Part shown: positions 18,014-27,435 of the stretch, one piece after another
Position numbering within the stretch: position 1 is the first letter of the stretch
Layout: each line of letters begins with the position of its first letter
Assembly (NCBI RefSeq): GCF_963678635.1
Contig: NC_087066.1
Span: 31,873,301 to 31,937,300 of the forward strand
Origin: Symsagittifera roscoffensis
Taxonomy: Eukaryota > Xenacoelomorpha > Acoela > Convolutidae
Direction of reading: 5' to 3'
Length of the DNA stretch: 64,000 nt
Translations under genes and position numbers: made by a program
The notes under the pieces: model-generated
Told to the model about the DNA's origin: nothing
Seen by the model: the letters and a program-made list of their open reading frames with translations, nothing else
Databases searched by the model: none

Positions 18014-18931
18014 ATGAGCTGGAACCCCGCTACGAGCGACCAGGTAATTCTCCCAGGGAGTCGCCACTTGATCATAGGAGACAGTTTGGTGAGGGATCTG
18101 AATGAGATCTTCGTCTATGGTCAGACTACCACTCTGTCCTTTGGAGGAGCCTCAGTGGCTCAGGTCATCAAGATGATGGAATTCCAGAGCGAAGATCACC
18201 TGGATACACTGGTAACAATGCTGGGAACCAACGACGTCTCGAGAGCCCCAGTGACTCCCGAGAGCAAGTGGGAGCCTCTATTGGTATGCCTCTTGAACGA
18301 ACTAAAGGAGAAGTACAGGCCCAGGCTTGTAGTGCTGTGCACGATACCACAAAACCCGCTGGTGGGCACCACAGTAGCAGATTTCATGAATGGCAAGGTG
18401 ACACGGTGGAACGAAATGATCCGCAGTCTGGTGAGAAACAACCCTGGCGAGCTGCGACTCCTGGATCTCGAAAACATGCTGCGCATGATTGATCACATCG
18501 CGCTTACCAGAGATGGAATACATTTCAACACCCAACGAGGGAGACACTGGGTCAATGATGTATTTCAGACGCAATTGAGGGAAGTGGAGCAGGAGTCGAG
18601 GGCGACCAGTTCTCTGGCTTGGACCAGCTCGACCGGAGGAGATAGAATAAGGGCAAGCGTGCCCGAATCCCTCGTCAACCGCCTGGGGCCCTTGGCGATG
18701 GAGACGGCTGCAGCTGCACCCGTCGCTCCGAGCTCAAACGTAAGAGAGAGGCTAAGGACGGCTCCTCCTCCCAGAACACAACCGCTTGAAAGCCGACTCG
18801 GGAGATCAGTTGATCAGAACAGGAATAACTCCCAGACCGTGTCTAGGAGGAACGACCCGCCGGCCATGGCAAACCCTGCTTCAGCAGCCGGACCATCTAC
18901 GATTGCTGAAGTTAAGACCAGGGGTAGATGA
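18014..18931 (+). CDS. SGNH/GDSL-hydrolase domain protein of giant Ty3 element
   Basis: The ATG at 18014 begins about 305 codons. The SGNH blocks are all present and in order: HLIIGDSLVRDL (nucleophile Ser), LSFGGASV (Gly), VTMLGTNDVS (Asn) and TRDGIHFN (Asp and His). A predicted hydrolase of the SGNH superfamily acts on ester or acetyl groups of lipids or glycans; the substrate here is unknown. A Pro/Arg/Ser-rich tail follows. Its place in the pol-side reading series argues it is an element protein. A frameshift near a GGGG run at 18915-18920 connects it to the next block. Copy 2 has lost this region in a deletion. Confidence 0.85.
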   Translation: MSWNPATSDQVILPGSRHLIIGDSLVRDLNEIFVYGQTTTLSFGGASVAQVIKMMEFQSEDHLDTLVTMLGTNDVSRAPVTPESKWEPLLVCLLNELKEKYRPRLVVLCTIPQNPLVGTTVADFMNGKVTRWNEMIRSLVRNNPGELRLLDLENMLRMIDHIALTRDGIHFNTQRGRHWVNDVFQTQLREVEQESRATSSLAWTSSTGGDRIRASVPESLVNRLGPLAMETAAAAPVAPSSNVRERLRTAPPPRTQPLESRLGRSVDQNRNNSQTVSRRNDPPAMANPASAAGPSTIAEVKTRGR

Positions 18932-19640
18932 CGATCATCTGTTAGTACAACAGGTGGCTGATGATCTCTGGTTCAGACAGATGGATCACGCAGAGAATGA
19001 GCAGGGAAGGACAGTCAGGAAAAACATGGCATCAGCGGAAGAAGATCTCATGGCAATGGCTTTGCGCACGAAGCCGCACAACAACGTATGCATGTACTTG
19101 TCACCAAGGCTGTGCACCTTGGGTGAGGACGCGTTCGAGCATGCGCCGGCAGTGATCAAAGAGATACACGTGTATCTGAAGAACTTGTTTGATGCCCAGG
19201 AGTTAGCTGGGGGTATGATGTTGAAATTGATGCAGGACGTAAACACGATGCCGCTGGACAAGTTCCAAGATGACTTGCTAGCCACGAGGGCACAGTATGA
19301 ACGATCGGATGCCATCTTGGGTGGAATGGGAGTGGGATAGACGCCATCCTTCCTGTCGACGTGCTATCCGAGGGCATCTCGGAACCTGATCGCGAGTTTC
19401 GTCAAGGACATCAGGAAGTTGTCGATTGGCTTGATATTAGCCCTATACGTGACATTTGGTCATGAAAATTTCGTGAAGGGACCGGCAAGCCTCTTCACCC
19501 AAGCGTTGGCAGATTTGAGATTGGATGGACCTACGGTCGACTGGGTGATTTGCTTGTGCTGTTGCGTTACCCTGAACAGTTCCAGGGAACAAGTCGTGAG
19601 TTCAACGCGCAGTTGGAAACCGCCTCGCTCAGGAAGATGA
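18932..19640 (+). pseudogene. Unassigned block E1 (helical), in-frame stop
   Basis: The frame joins from about 18786-18930 and continues DDHLLVQQVADDLWFRQMDH to a TAG at 19338-19340, then continues in the same frame through LIASFVKDIRKLSIGLILAL to 19640. The latter part shifts frame near 19530 into E2. Predicted mostly helical, one moderately hydrophobic stretch (LSIGLILALYVTF) but no signal peptide or clear membrane anchor. Copy 2 preserves it at about 52880-53400 directly after its large deletion. No family recognised. Confidence 0.6.
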
Positions 19641-20710
19641 AAGACTGGAGGACTCTCCTGCTCCAATATCTCTTGCAACAGAACAGAAGCGTCACGGGAG
19701 AAGATAAGGTGGCGACGGATGCGTTTGAGTGTAAGCAGTATTTTGGCATGCACTGGCTGACAGATTTGGCTGTCATGATGCGAATCGATCCGTTGGCCCT
19801 GATTCACGGACTGCGGGAATTCGTCACGGTGGCGTATGGACTGGTGATGTCTTTCGCGTTCCCGGACGTGCAAGTCAAGGCATACAGGAATTCTGTGTTG
19901 TATGTCAACCTGGTCTCAGTCGTGGACTGTTCCGTGCTGAATTGGGTAGAGCAGAGGGAGTTGAGAGGGCTGGCCAGCGACGTTAGGCTGTTCGGAAGAA
20001 TAGCGGAGCCAGGTTGGGTGTTGATGGATTTCAACAACCACTTCAAGTGCCAAATGGGCCGTGAGGACCTTTCCCACGTCCAGTTTAACCCAAAGCTTTG
20101 GAATCTGAGACCAGTAGTGAAAGATACAGGAGCGGCAATGAGAGTCCCACTCTTGCCAGAAGCCTACGCACACGCGAAAGAGAACCAGCAAGCGTGGCTT
20201 TCCGGGTCAAGGCCGCTGCCGGACCAATGCCCTCGATATCCACCGATAAGGAGGATGTTGTTGGGAGTCACATCTCCCGTCATTGACCCTCGCATCGGAG
20301 CAGCTCGTGATGCAGAGAAGAGAATGCTGAAGTGGAGTGAAGGGATGGAGCCGAGCTTCATCAGCTGGAATGTTGCAGCCCCGCACACGTTTGACTTCTC
20401 ATTTCCTGATGCTTGGAGTAGGAAAAAGATCAAGGCACTACCTTCCAGGAGACCAGAGGTCTCGGCTGAAATGTGGAACGAGGTGTATACTCCCACAGAT
20501 GACTTATCAAGACTGAAGTGGTCAGGAGAAGTGAAAGTAGTGATGCTGGAAGTGGCAAAGGAGAGCAGAGGAGGCTCATACATAACGATAGAAGACCTGG
20601 CACCACATGGCGAGGAGTCCGTAGAATTCCTGGTGAACGATGAATTGTTTTATCACGCAGGAGACATGACCGTACCGGCGCGGCCGGACTCGGGCATAGA
20701 CACACGATAA
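19550..20710 (+). CDS. Unassigned block E2 (about 385 residues)
   Basis: The longest intact frame of the 3' region runs from LVLLRYPEQF to the TAA at 20708-20710. It looks globular: VLYVNLVSVVDCSVLNWVEQ, then FGRIAEPGWVLMDFNNHFKC, then WNVAAPHTFDFSFPDAW. I recognise no domain. Copy 2 carries the same block in pieces (53400-54630). The next block continues in the same frame after TAA. Folding and function are unknown; a virion or regulatory protein of the element is possible but unsupported. Confidence 0.65.
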   Translation: MLVLLRYPEQFQGTSREFNAQLETASLRKMKDWRTLLLQYLLQQNRSVTGEDKVATDAFECKQYFGMHWLTDLAVMMRIDPLALIHGLREFVTVAYGLVMSFAFPDVQVKAYRNSVLYVNLVSVVDCSVLNWVEQRELRGLASDVRLFGRIAEPGWVLMDFNNHFKCQMGREDLSHVQFNPKLWNLRPVVKDTGAAMRVPLLPEAYAHAKENQQAWLSGSRPLPDQCPRYPPIRRMLLGVTSPVIDPRIGAARDAEKRMLKWSEGMEPSFISWNVAAPHTFDFSFPDAWSRKKIKALPSRRPEVSAEMWNEVYTPTDDLSRLKWSGEVKVVMLEVAKESRGGSYITIEDLAPHGEESVEFLVNDELFYHAGDMTVPARPDSGIDTR

Positions 20711-21853
20711 GGCCATTCAGGACCCAAGCCGAAACCTGATGCAGATGATGATGAATTGATTGATCAGGACGATAACGATAACGACATCGAGGGAAAGACG
20801 GGAAAACCGGGTGAGACGGATCTAGGAGCGTTGGAGAGAGACTTGCTAGAATACAGGTTCAGTGAAGACGACGATGGGGAAGTCGATGGGAGTCTATTGC
20901 TGATGACGCCATCGTCTTTCATGTCCCCTACAAAGGAGGCGTCGGCCGACTTATCCCCGATGGACCCAATAAGTCAGGCGAGAGAGTGCCGAAGCAGGGA
21001 TCCGCGAAGATTGCTCCATGAGTCACCGAGGAGGAGAAAAATCGAAGAGTCAATGAGGGTATCCTTCCTGAGTACGCTACCGGAAGAGGAATGGGAGAGA
21101 TATCAAAGTGAACTAGAAGGCAAGACAGGGGCAACCTGGAGCCGAGTGAACTTCATGGAAAGGTCATGGGACGTGATACGACGATATGGGACGCAGTCCA
21201 TAATGAAGGTGGGATTGAACCAACCCATCATGCGTGAGGTCCTGGAGAAAATAGTGAACTCCATGGAGTCGGATCTTCTGACCGAGTCAGTTACAGAAGA
21301 CAGTGCCGATGATCAGCAGGTCACAAAGAAATTACCCGTTAGACGAGCCAGAAAGGGGCTGAAGCGACTAAAAGGTAAGACAGGAAGTCGAGCCGTGAAC
21401 CCAAGAGTGGTGAAGTCGAAAGCCGGCGCAGTGGTGGCCTCTCTGACGAGCGCAGGTCGTTCAGGCGAGAGCGGGCAAGGAGATGGTGCGACACTGACAG
21501 GGGGAGAAAAAGAGAACCTGATACCCCCTATGCTCTTGGCAGGTCTGACCACGACAGCCATGAAATCAAAGAAGACGGCACGAACCCTGGCAGACACTAA
21601 GCTAGAGACGGAGATCATCAGTCAGTGTGGATCTGGAGGACTTGAAGGTTACAGGCCCTCGCGAACCAACATGGCCAAGTTGAAACTGGAAGGACAACTC
21701 GACGTGGTCGAGTACAGTCGAGTCACTGTGCCGGAATCGGTCCACATGGGAGATCCAGCAGGGGGTTATGTGGAGATGTTGAAAGCGAGGAACTCCGCGA
21801 GAGGGCATCTGATGGCTTGGATCAAGAGAAGCGAGCCATGCAGGAATATCTGA
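20711..21853 (+). CDS. Unassigned block E3 (acidic start, basic middle)
   Basis: This is in frame with E2 after its TAA; the first alternative start is 20756. It begins acidic (DDNDNDIEGKTGKPG), has a conserved short segment PEEEWERYQSELEGKTG to SWDVIRRYGTQSIMKVG, then a strongly basic stretch (KKLPVRRARKGLKRLKG) that could bind nucleic acid or act as a nuclear signal. In copy 2 the conserved segment is duplicated (54901-55590). No family recognised. It ends with a frame change near 21800-21850. Confidence 0.6.
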   Translation, partial: GHSGPKPKPDADDDELIDQDDNDNDIEGKTGKPGETDLGALERDLLEYRFSEDDDGEVDGSLLLMTPSSFMSPTKEASADLSPMDPISQARECRSRDPRRLLHESPRRRKIEESMRVSFLSTLPEEEWERYQSELEGKTGATWSRVNFMERSWDVIRRYGTQSIMKVGLNQPIMREVLEKIVNSMESDLLTESVTEDSADDQQVTKKLPVRRARKGLKRLKGKTGSRAVNPRVVKSKAGAVVASLTSAGRSGESGQGDGATLTGGEKENLIPPMLLAGLTTTAMKSKKTARTLADTKLETEIISQCGSGGLEGYRPSRTNMAKLKLEGQLDVVEYSRVTVPESVHMGDPAGGYVEMLKARNSARGHLMAWIKRSEPCRNI

Positions 21854-22428
21854 AAGGACTTACGGAGAATTCTAAATTAAATCGGAAAGAATGCGGCACG
21901 GTAATGTCCTCGGAAGCGAACGAAATCGGATTGGAAAAACTGCTAGAAATTTCTTGGAGGGCGGCCCTCCAGAGATACTTCGACGAGACGATGCATGCAC
22001 CTGCGACGGCGGCAGCGTACCTGGCTCATCCGTGCACGAGAACTGATCTGCAAGTACGGTTGGCTTGGTGCTTGATGGGCATCAAGAAGGCGGAATATGA
22101 AGCCAGTAATGATTCGAAATCACGGGAACAGGAGCTGGAGTTGATGGAAGCTCTGCGAGCGTTGGTTTCAAAAGACGATTCTGCGATAGCATGGGCTAAG
22201 CGTAAGGATGCCCTTTGCTTTGTCAGGTTCGTGGTGGATCGTATCCCCACTCCTGTTTTGGGAGAATGCATAAAGTTCATTCGGCAAAAGGGAGTTGATT
22301 GCGAAGGAAACTTCCTTAGGGCACTCCTGGAATTATATCAGGATATGCCGTTGACTGTACCAAATAGGGAGTCGAATGACATGGAGAGCTATCGCAAGTT
22401 ATTCGAAGATATTTCAACAAAGAATTGA
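21817..22428 (+). CDS. Unassigned block E4 (about 175-200 residues)
   Basis: The open frame begins at 21817, but the ATG at 21904 (MSSEANEIG) is matched in copy 2 by an ATG at about 55992 (MASEASKKG). 21904 is therefore a plausible true start of a second ORF. The product is helical (LLEISWRAALQRYFDETMHA, AIAWAKRKDALCFVRFVVDR). It ends at TGA 22426-22428 with a second stop two codons later; another frame (ELKVNRELIEAVRGQK) connects to E5, so a frameshift near 22420 is likely. No family recognised. Confidence 0.6.
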   Translation: MDQEKRAMQEYLKGLTENSKLNRKECGTVMSSEANEIGLEKLLEISWRAALQRYFDETMHAPATAAAYLAHPCTRTDLQVRLAWCLMGIKKAEYEASNDSKSREQELELMEALRALVSKDDSAIAWAKRKDALCFVRFVVDRIPTPVLGECIKFIRQKGVDCEGNFLRALLELYQDMPLTVPNRESNDMESYRKLFEDISTKN

Positions 22429-22446
22429 AAGTGAACCGGGAGTTGA

Positions 22447-23043
22447 TTGAAGCAGTCAGGGGGCAAAAAGACTGCCACACTAGGGAAACTGAAGTCGTTC
22501 CAATATGTGTCTGGCATACCGGGGATGGCGTATAATCCCTTCGTGAATGAAGAAGCCAGGGAAGCGTACTTCGACTATGAGCAAGTCATAGTACTCAATT
22601 TCTGGGTTGAACGGATTAAAGAAACTGGAATGCTGATGGTGGAACAACCCAAGCTGGGAATTATCTTGGAAGAACGAGTGGTCGAACCCTCGGTTCCCGA
22701 GCTAAAGGGGCAAGTGAGTTTTGATTGTGGTTCTTGGGACGGTCCCTTGAAAACCAGTCTAGTAACGATGTGGGAACTCATGAAGCCTTCTTGGTGTCCT
22801 CATCCTAACGCCGGTTTAATCTGGGACATAACGGCGGATATCACGTTAGACCTGGATGATGACGCGAGTCTACATGATCTGGTCATGATACACCATCTGC
22901 TGGCCATGAGATTGACGAAGCGGAAGAGCGTCCCATCCACGGAGCTATCCGAGGAAAGTCCATCGAGCAATTCGTTGGAGCAAGGCACATGCTTGGCTCA
23001 ACATAGTGGGATGGAAGGACATGTTTGCAACTTGGGACACTGA
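22447..23043 (+). CDS. Unassigned block E5
   Basis: A frame of about 198 residues includes KLKSFQYVSGIPGMAYNPFV, then VIVLNFWVERIKETGMLMVE, then DCGSWDGPLKTSLVTMWELM. It ends HVCNLGH at TGA 23041-23043. In copy 2 the equivalent codon is TGG (Trp), so this stop is a nonsense mutation and E5 and E6 were one protein. Near the end a Cys/His group (CLAQHSGMEGHVCNLGH) could bind a metal; that is tentative. No family recognised. Confidence 0.6.
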   Translation: MKQSGGKKTATLGKLKSFQYVSGIPGMAYNPFVNEEAREAYFDYEQVIVLNFWVERIKETGMLMVEQPKLGIILEERVVEPSVPELKGQVSFDCGSWDGPLKTSLVTMWELMKPSWCPHPNAGLIWDITADITLDLDDDASLHDLVMIHHLLAMRLTKRKSVPSTELSEESPSSNSLEQGTCLAQHSGMEGHVCNLGH

Positions 23044-23769
23044 CTGATTACGCTGAGCGAGCAGCATCGACAACTTGCACGATTGTACGGAAGATTGAGC
23101 ATGTCGGATAAGAGTGGCATGGAGTTGGTCGCGGACTGTCATGGGGTGACGGATGTAAGCTTGACCACAGCCTTGGAATTTTGTAGCATGACGAGTTCGA
23201 TAGAATCGCTTGAGCGCCTGGAGCGTGCCCATGAGCTAGTGACGTCACTCAGCGTGGAAGTATTCCCTGGAGCATTGCAGACAGAGCAGAATATCGGAGG
23301 CTGGCGAGAAGCTCTGGAGAACGAAATGAATCTGAAGGATAGTGAATACTATCATAAACCTACTGGTTCAAAATATCTGGTGGGTTCCAGCTCCGCACCA
23401 TATTGCAATATCAGGTATCCTACGCATATGGTGGTGATGGATGCGAGGACGCAGCAGGTGTTGATTGACCAACTTTTCTCTTTGCCAAAGTGCGTGAGGT
23501 TGGCCAGAATGTCGGAGAGGTCATATGATTTGTTGGCGAAGAACTTTCGGGCAGTCCCAAAGAGATCTGAAGGCGAGTTGCAAGACGTAGTGGGTGAAGA
23601 GTTCCTGAGATTGAGCGAAGGTAATGTGAGTGAGTTCCAGAATCAGAAAGCGAGTGGAGCGTTACCCACTGAATTCCCCACCATAGAAGAGAAAGACGAT
23701 TTACACAGAATTCTGATGAAGGTGGAACCGTTGCTGGGAGCCTCGGGTATCGGACCCGAAGGAACATAG
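23044..23769 (+). CDS. Unassigned block E6
   Basis: This continues E5 in the same frame after the TGA (LITLSEQHRQLARLYGRLSM). It is helical (SIESLERLERAHELVTSLSV) with a conserved SDKSGMELV start-like ATG at 23101, matched in copy 2 by ATG 57131. It ends with TAG 23767-23769, and the E7 frame starts overlapping that stop. Copy 2 preserves most of it at 57090-57720. No family recognised. Confidence 0.6.
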   Translation: MITLSEQHRQLARLYGRLSMSDKSGMELVADCHGVTDVSLTTALEFCSMTSSIESLERLERAHELVTSLSVEVFPGALQTEQNIGGWREALENEMNLKDSEYYHKPTGSKYLVGSSSAPYCNIRYPTHMVVMDARTQQVLIDQLFSLPKCVRLARMSERSYDLLAKNFRAVPKRSEGELQDVVGEEFLRLSEGNVSEFQNQKASGALPTEFPTIEEKDDLHRILMKVEPLLGASGIGPEGT

Positions 23770-24533
23770 TGAGAACCCATGGGGAGTATCCTTACCACTG
23801 CTTGGCGCAGACGTTGTGGTACCCCAAAGGCGGGAATCTGATGCTAGTATGGGAAGTGGAGGAGTTGTACTCTACGGGGTTGCCCGATCAGAATCAACAG
23901 GTGTCAATCGTGGTGGTTAGTGCCATGCTGGTAGTGAGATGGTTGGAGGCCAACGCGGATACAAGTGAACAGGAGACGGCCGTGCCGACTCCTGAGCAGC
24001 TGAGCAACGTGAAGATGAGCCGTGAATTGGATCTTTTCAGAACCACCTGCAATGTTCTGAGAATACCCAAAGCCATTGAAAGAATATGGTCAGGGCAAAG
24101 ATTGATGCCTTGGTTCCGTGCAGTGATGACATCATGGATGTATAAAAGCGCGAAGCGTCACATGTCGAGGAACACGGAAGCCTATCAATCTTTCCAGCTA
24201 GATATAGGACCGGGAGCCTATAAGAGAGCATTCCTGACGCACAGAAACGCGGTCACCACGGCGGTGAAGCGAGTAGCTGGAGCACCTTGTGTAACTGAAG
24301 ATGAGAAGAAAGAGGTCTTAAGAGCTGACCTAGAACAAAATGTGAGCCTATGTCTTCACAACAGCTTTTGCAGGAACCGGGAGCAAAAGGTGAATGTGGA
24401 CCTGCTACCTTGTTGCAAACCGAGGCTGTTGGAACAGGAGAGTTGGGGCACGGCCCGCAACTCCATGGATATGCTGGAGAAAGTCCTAGAAGGCAGCGAA
24501 ACTGAAGATCAGGATGGAGAAGCAATGGAATGA
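23769..24533 (+). CDS. Unassigned block E7, C-terminal end of element coding region
   Basis: A frame of about 254 residues ends at TGA 24531-24533, the end of the element's coding region. It contains IVVVSAMLVVRWLEANADTS, RIWSGQRLMPWFRAVMTSWM, then CRNREQKVNVDLLPCC with several Cys, and an acidic end. Copy 2 retains it at 57700-58400 with the same Cys cluster (CLSREQNMNMDLLPC). No membrane anchor of the retroviral envelope type is evident, so I do not call it env. Confidence 0.6.
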   Translation: MRTHGEYPYHCLAQTLWYPKGGNLMLVWEVEELYSTGLPDQNQQVSIVVVSAMLVVRWLEANADTSEQETAVPTPEQLSNVKMSRELDLFRTTCNVLRIPKAIERIWSGQRLMPWFRAVMTSWMYKSAKRHMSRNTEAYQSFQLDIGPGAYKRAFLTHRNAVTTAVKRVAGAPCVTEDEKKEVLRADLEQNVSLCLHNSFCRNREQKVNVDLLPCCKPRLLEQESWGTARNSMDMLEKVLEGSETEDQDGEAME

Positions 24534-25306
24534 AGATGATGGAACGAAAAGGACAGGTGAAGACGTGAGCAAGAAAAGAAGAGAAGGAGAAAAAAACTTG
24601 ATTGTCTTTGTGTGTTAAAACTTAAACCAATCAACCAAGTTTGATTATTGAACCTGTTAAACTTTTTGTTTTGATTTAATTTGGTCAAACCAAACTTTGA
24701 AAATTGTTACAATTGTTAAAATTGTTGAAAGAGAATTTTAGTTATACTACTTATGTATATATATAGAACATAGGTGAGTATATTTACCTATTTAAACACG
24801 ACTGAAGTTTTTAACCTGTGTAAGACACAATTTCACTGTGTGGTGACATGGTAAGTTTGAGTAAACTCGCTCGAGAAGGTTGAGTAACTCAATAACTTTC
24901 CTAGCCACAGAGTTTCTTAGTTTTAATATTGAAAGGACTGCATAAATAACTGATTATACTTGGTGAGTGACGTTAAGTTAATTTTAACGGGTGCGTGGCC
25001 GTGCCACGTCCCAACTTTTTAATCACAAAGAGCGGAAAGAAGTTTTATGGCAAGATGATGTAAGTAGTCAGAAAAGAAATTTTATCTAGGACACTCCTCA
25101 TGGTGCAAATTTTGTGAAAATGTTGAAAGGCAGTGAGATGTAGTATGATGCCATTTGTAAACACGTAGTGAGTTGAGGTGGAGTAGATGAATTTCATTTT
25201 CTTATGCGATTTGTAAGATTGATTACAGAGAACTGGAACACTACTTGACGATAACCCGGTGTTATGCGATCAATAGGGACAATGATGGGGACTTGTCCGG
25301 GGAGTA
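24534..25306 (+). other. 3' untranslated region and putative polypurine tract
   Basis: This is AT-rich, non-coding and homologous to 58400-59147 of copy 2. It ends AATGATGGGGACTTGTCC then GGGGAGTA directly before the 3' LTR (TGTGCC), a short purine-rich tract where plus-strand priming would occur. The 15-mer GACTTGTCCGGGGAG at 25290-25304 also occurs at 15154-15168, within the Ser-rich linker. Confidence 0.6.
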
Positions 25307-26189
25307 TGTGCCATTCTGCCAGATAGGCACAGCGCAACCTTCTGGCGACACGAAAGAAAACGAATAAAGGCCTTAGTTACGAAAAATTATTGCGAAGGAG
25401 GGTAGGAATTTTCTAGAATTTTTATTTTTAAAATTTTGATTGAAGAGTGAATATTTCTGAGAAATAGAAAAAGACGGCCATTTTGACTAAGAGGGACGAA
25501 AAAACGGGGGAACAACAAATATAGTGAAAAACGGTCGCACAAGAGACGAGAAATACGAAGCCTCTTATCGTGGCAACAACACACGATAAGACTCTTAGCA
25601 GTGGATATTAGTGGAGAAGGAAGCTTCAGTGGGGAAGGAATATTCCACGGAACCCTCCCGTGCCACAAATTGGGAGAGATAACAGCGTTATCTCGGGAAG
25701 ATTACGGGAGTAGAGGCTTGGTCCCCAGAGACTGTTGTATGTGAAGGGACTATATAGAACTGACTTTGTAGCTACTTGGATAACCTGAAACTTTGAATTA
25801 ACACCGGTATTATTTGATAATTTAGAATATGAGTAGCTAGAAAGAGGAAAGGGTCAATCCATCTCCAATGGATTTAATATAGAACTGTCACACAAAAACA
25901 TATTAAAATAGGTTGTTCGAGCCGTGTTTTTAAAAGCAATCACGTAGTCTGAGGATCCGAGACTCAGCTATGTGCTTGTGTTCACATGTAAACGAAAGCT
26001 GATCAAAAGTCGTTTGACTGATGGCCTAAAAATAGTAATTTTTTACTTAGCCCTAAACAGACCAGAAAATCAAATGGCAAGGTCGAGACGGTGAAAAACG
26101 AGTAGGATTAAGGTAACTGACGCCTGCCAGTCGTTAATAGGTACTTTTTCTACGCTCCGTCGCTGTGTAGTATTTGGGCAAATGTTACA
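25307..26189 (+). repeat. 3' LTR of giant element (about 880 bp)
   Basis: It begins TGTGCC. The first 327 bp match the 5' LTR, and the rest has no counterpart at 6567. Homology to copy 2 (59148-59675, then 60476-60610) and to the inverted LTR at 59678-60475 runs to about the bases GGGCAAATGTTACA at 26176-26189, which sets the end. The hairpin CTTATCGTG/CACGATAAG lies at about 25564-25591. Element B (minus strand) abuts the right end, its stop codon falling at 26185-26187. Confidence 0.7.
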
Positions 26190-26659
26190 CTGTTAAGACT
26201 GTTATTCGCCTCGCAAGTTCTTTCAAGAAAACTACAGTAGACCTACCAGCGCCACCCAGTGTTTCCATGGCAACGGGTTCAAAAATTACAGTAGAGTGCA
26301 GGTCTGAATAGTGGTTTCTTTTGCGGACTTCGGCCTCGGAAGCTGCATTGGCACCCGTAAGAACTCCCATTTGCAGATTAGAGTTTGATAAACGACTTAT
26401 ACATGTGAAATCCCATGCCAAGGTCCGTCCTCGCTGCCAAGGCATTAGTGTGTGTCCATCTGGTCTGCGTACATCTTCACCTAGCAGCCCGATAGGTTCT
26501 AGTGTGGAACTGATGCCGAGTGATTTTATAGAATCTTTAATGATCATGTTGCCATTCGAGTTTCTGATGAACCTGTGCTTGATCTTCGGTCAGACAACTG
26601 CGTGTCTTCCATCTGTTGCTGCGACATAGCCACATTTGCACGTGTGTTGAGCGGTTACT
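26185..26659 (-). pseudogene. Zinc knuckle and restriction-like endonuclease of element B
   Basis: A Cys/His knuckle (HTCKCGYVAATDGRHAVV) near 26650-26600 is followed by the endonuclease core GLLGEDVRRPDGHTLMPWQR (PD at about 26466-26471) and LAWDFTC (Asp about 26418). That is the PD-X(n)-D pattern of the PD-(D/E)xK fold that nicks target DNA in R2-like elements. The C-terminus ETLGGAGRSTVVFLKELARR matches element C but ends about ten residues earlier, at the LTR boundary near 26190. Confidence 0.72.
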
Positions 26660-27435
26660 GGGGCTCCTAGACGCAGACATCGGACTAAGTCAGACCCAGC
26701 GGACGAGAAGGAAGGACGTCCAGCCAAGCGCCTGAACCTACCGCGCGACAGCCGTGATAACGAGCAAGTGAGTTTTCGTCGGTACAATGCTCAAAATGTT
26801 TGCGGATTGTTGTTCGTAGATAGGTTTTGTCCAAAATTTTTGAGCGCGCTGGGGGGTTAAGTCTTCAAATCGGTGGTTCCTGAGAGACTCCCAGTGGTCG
26901 ACGTCTTGCTTATCTCAAGACCAGGGGCTAAAAAGACCAGGATTGCTTATCTCAAGAGCAAGGCAGTGCCGTAAATTTTCAGTGGAAACAAAAGAAGCAA
27001 TAAAAGCTGATGAGCTGAGAGTGCTGGTGTTTGAAAGACTAAACCCTCCTTGTTTCGTGGGCAAGCAAATTTGACTGAAAAAGACATCGGAAAGGATGCA
27101 GATGAAGATTCTCTCAAGTTCAACGCGTACATATGTGTCGATTTCGTCGAGTAAATCTGTGTGTTTAAAGGCAGGACTAGAGCGGAGGACCTACATAAGT
27201 TTAGGGACAGAGAAACAATTTTCATTGAGAAAGAAAGCGGTTTGACATGGTAAAGAAGCTGTTCGCTGCAGGAGTGTCTTGAGTTTCGCAAGTTTGTCCA
27301 TTAACTCTGCTCAAATCGACCGAGTGCCTAGACCAGCCCCAAGAAGTGTGCTGTCTTCGGCATCAACGCATTGAATAGTAGGAAATGTCTCACGAAAAGC
27401 TCTTTCTATCTCCTTTTTACTGCTCCCAAAAGCTG
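26660..27435 (-). pseudogene. Decayed connector region of element B
   Basis: Between RT and the endonuclease only short frames survive (for example 27291-26947), with no motif I can name. By position this is the RT thumb and the linker to the endonuclease. It includes AT-rich and low-complexity insertions relative to element C. Confidence 0.4.

Larger units (their letters stand above)
6242..26189 (+). mobile_element. Giant Ty3/gypsy LTR retrotransposon, copy 1 (about 20 kb)
   Basis: Direct repeats at 6242-6566 and 25307-25633 flank gag, protease, RT, integrase, an SGNH hydrolase and a long unassigned 3' coding region, all on the plus strand. The order protease-RT-RNase H-integrase places it in Ty3/gypsy. 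At about 20 kb it is several times longer than ordinary Ty3 elements; giant Ty3-type elements are known in flatworms (Burro) and plants (Ogre). The coding region (9226-24533) is nearly continuous but is broken by in-frame stops, single-base frameshifts and an RNase H deletion. The leader and the 3' coding region are shared with copy 2 at 45.6-60.6 kb, so they are family features and not passengers. Confidence 0.85.

Noticed and set aside
9226-24533. A non-standard genetic code in which stops are read as amino acids
   Set aside because: Stops in copy 1 correspond to different residues in copy 2 (Tyr at 13727, Trp at 23041), involve all three stop codons, and occur together with frameshifts. 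Ordinary mutation explains them.
23769-24533. An env-like gene at the 3' end of the giant element
   Set aside because: There is no signal peptide, no convincing transmembrane anchor, no fusion peptide or cleavage site. Hydrophobic stretches are short.
25307-25633. LTR of only about 327 bp
   Set aside because: This was the first reading from the 5'/3' match, but homology of three independent copies continues another 555 bp, making a longer LTR and a truncated 5' copy more likely. Not fully settled.
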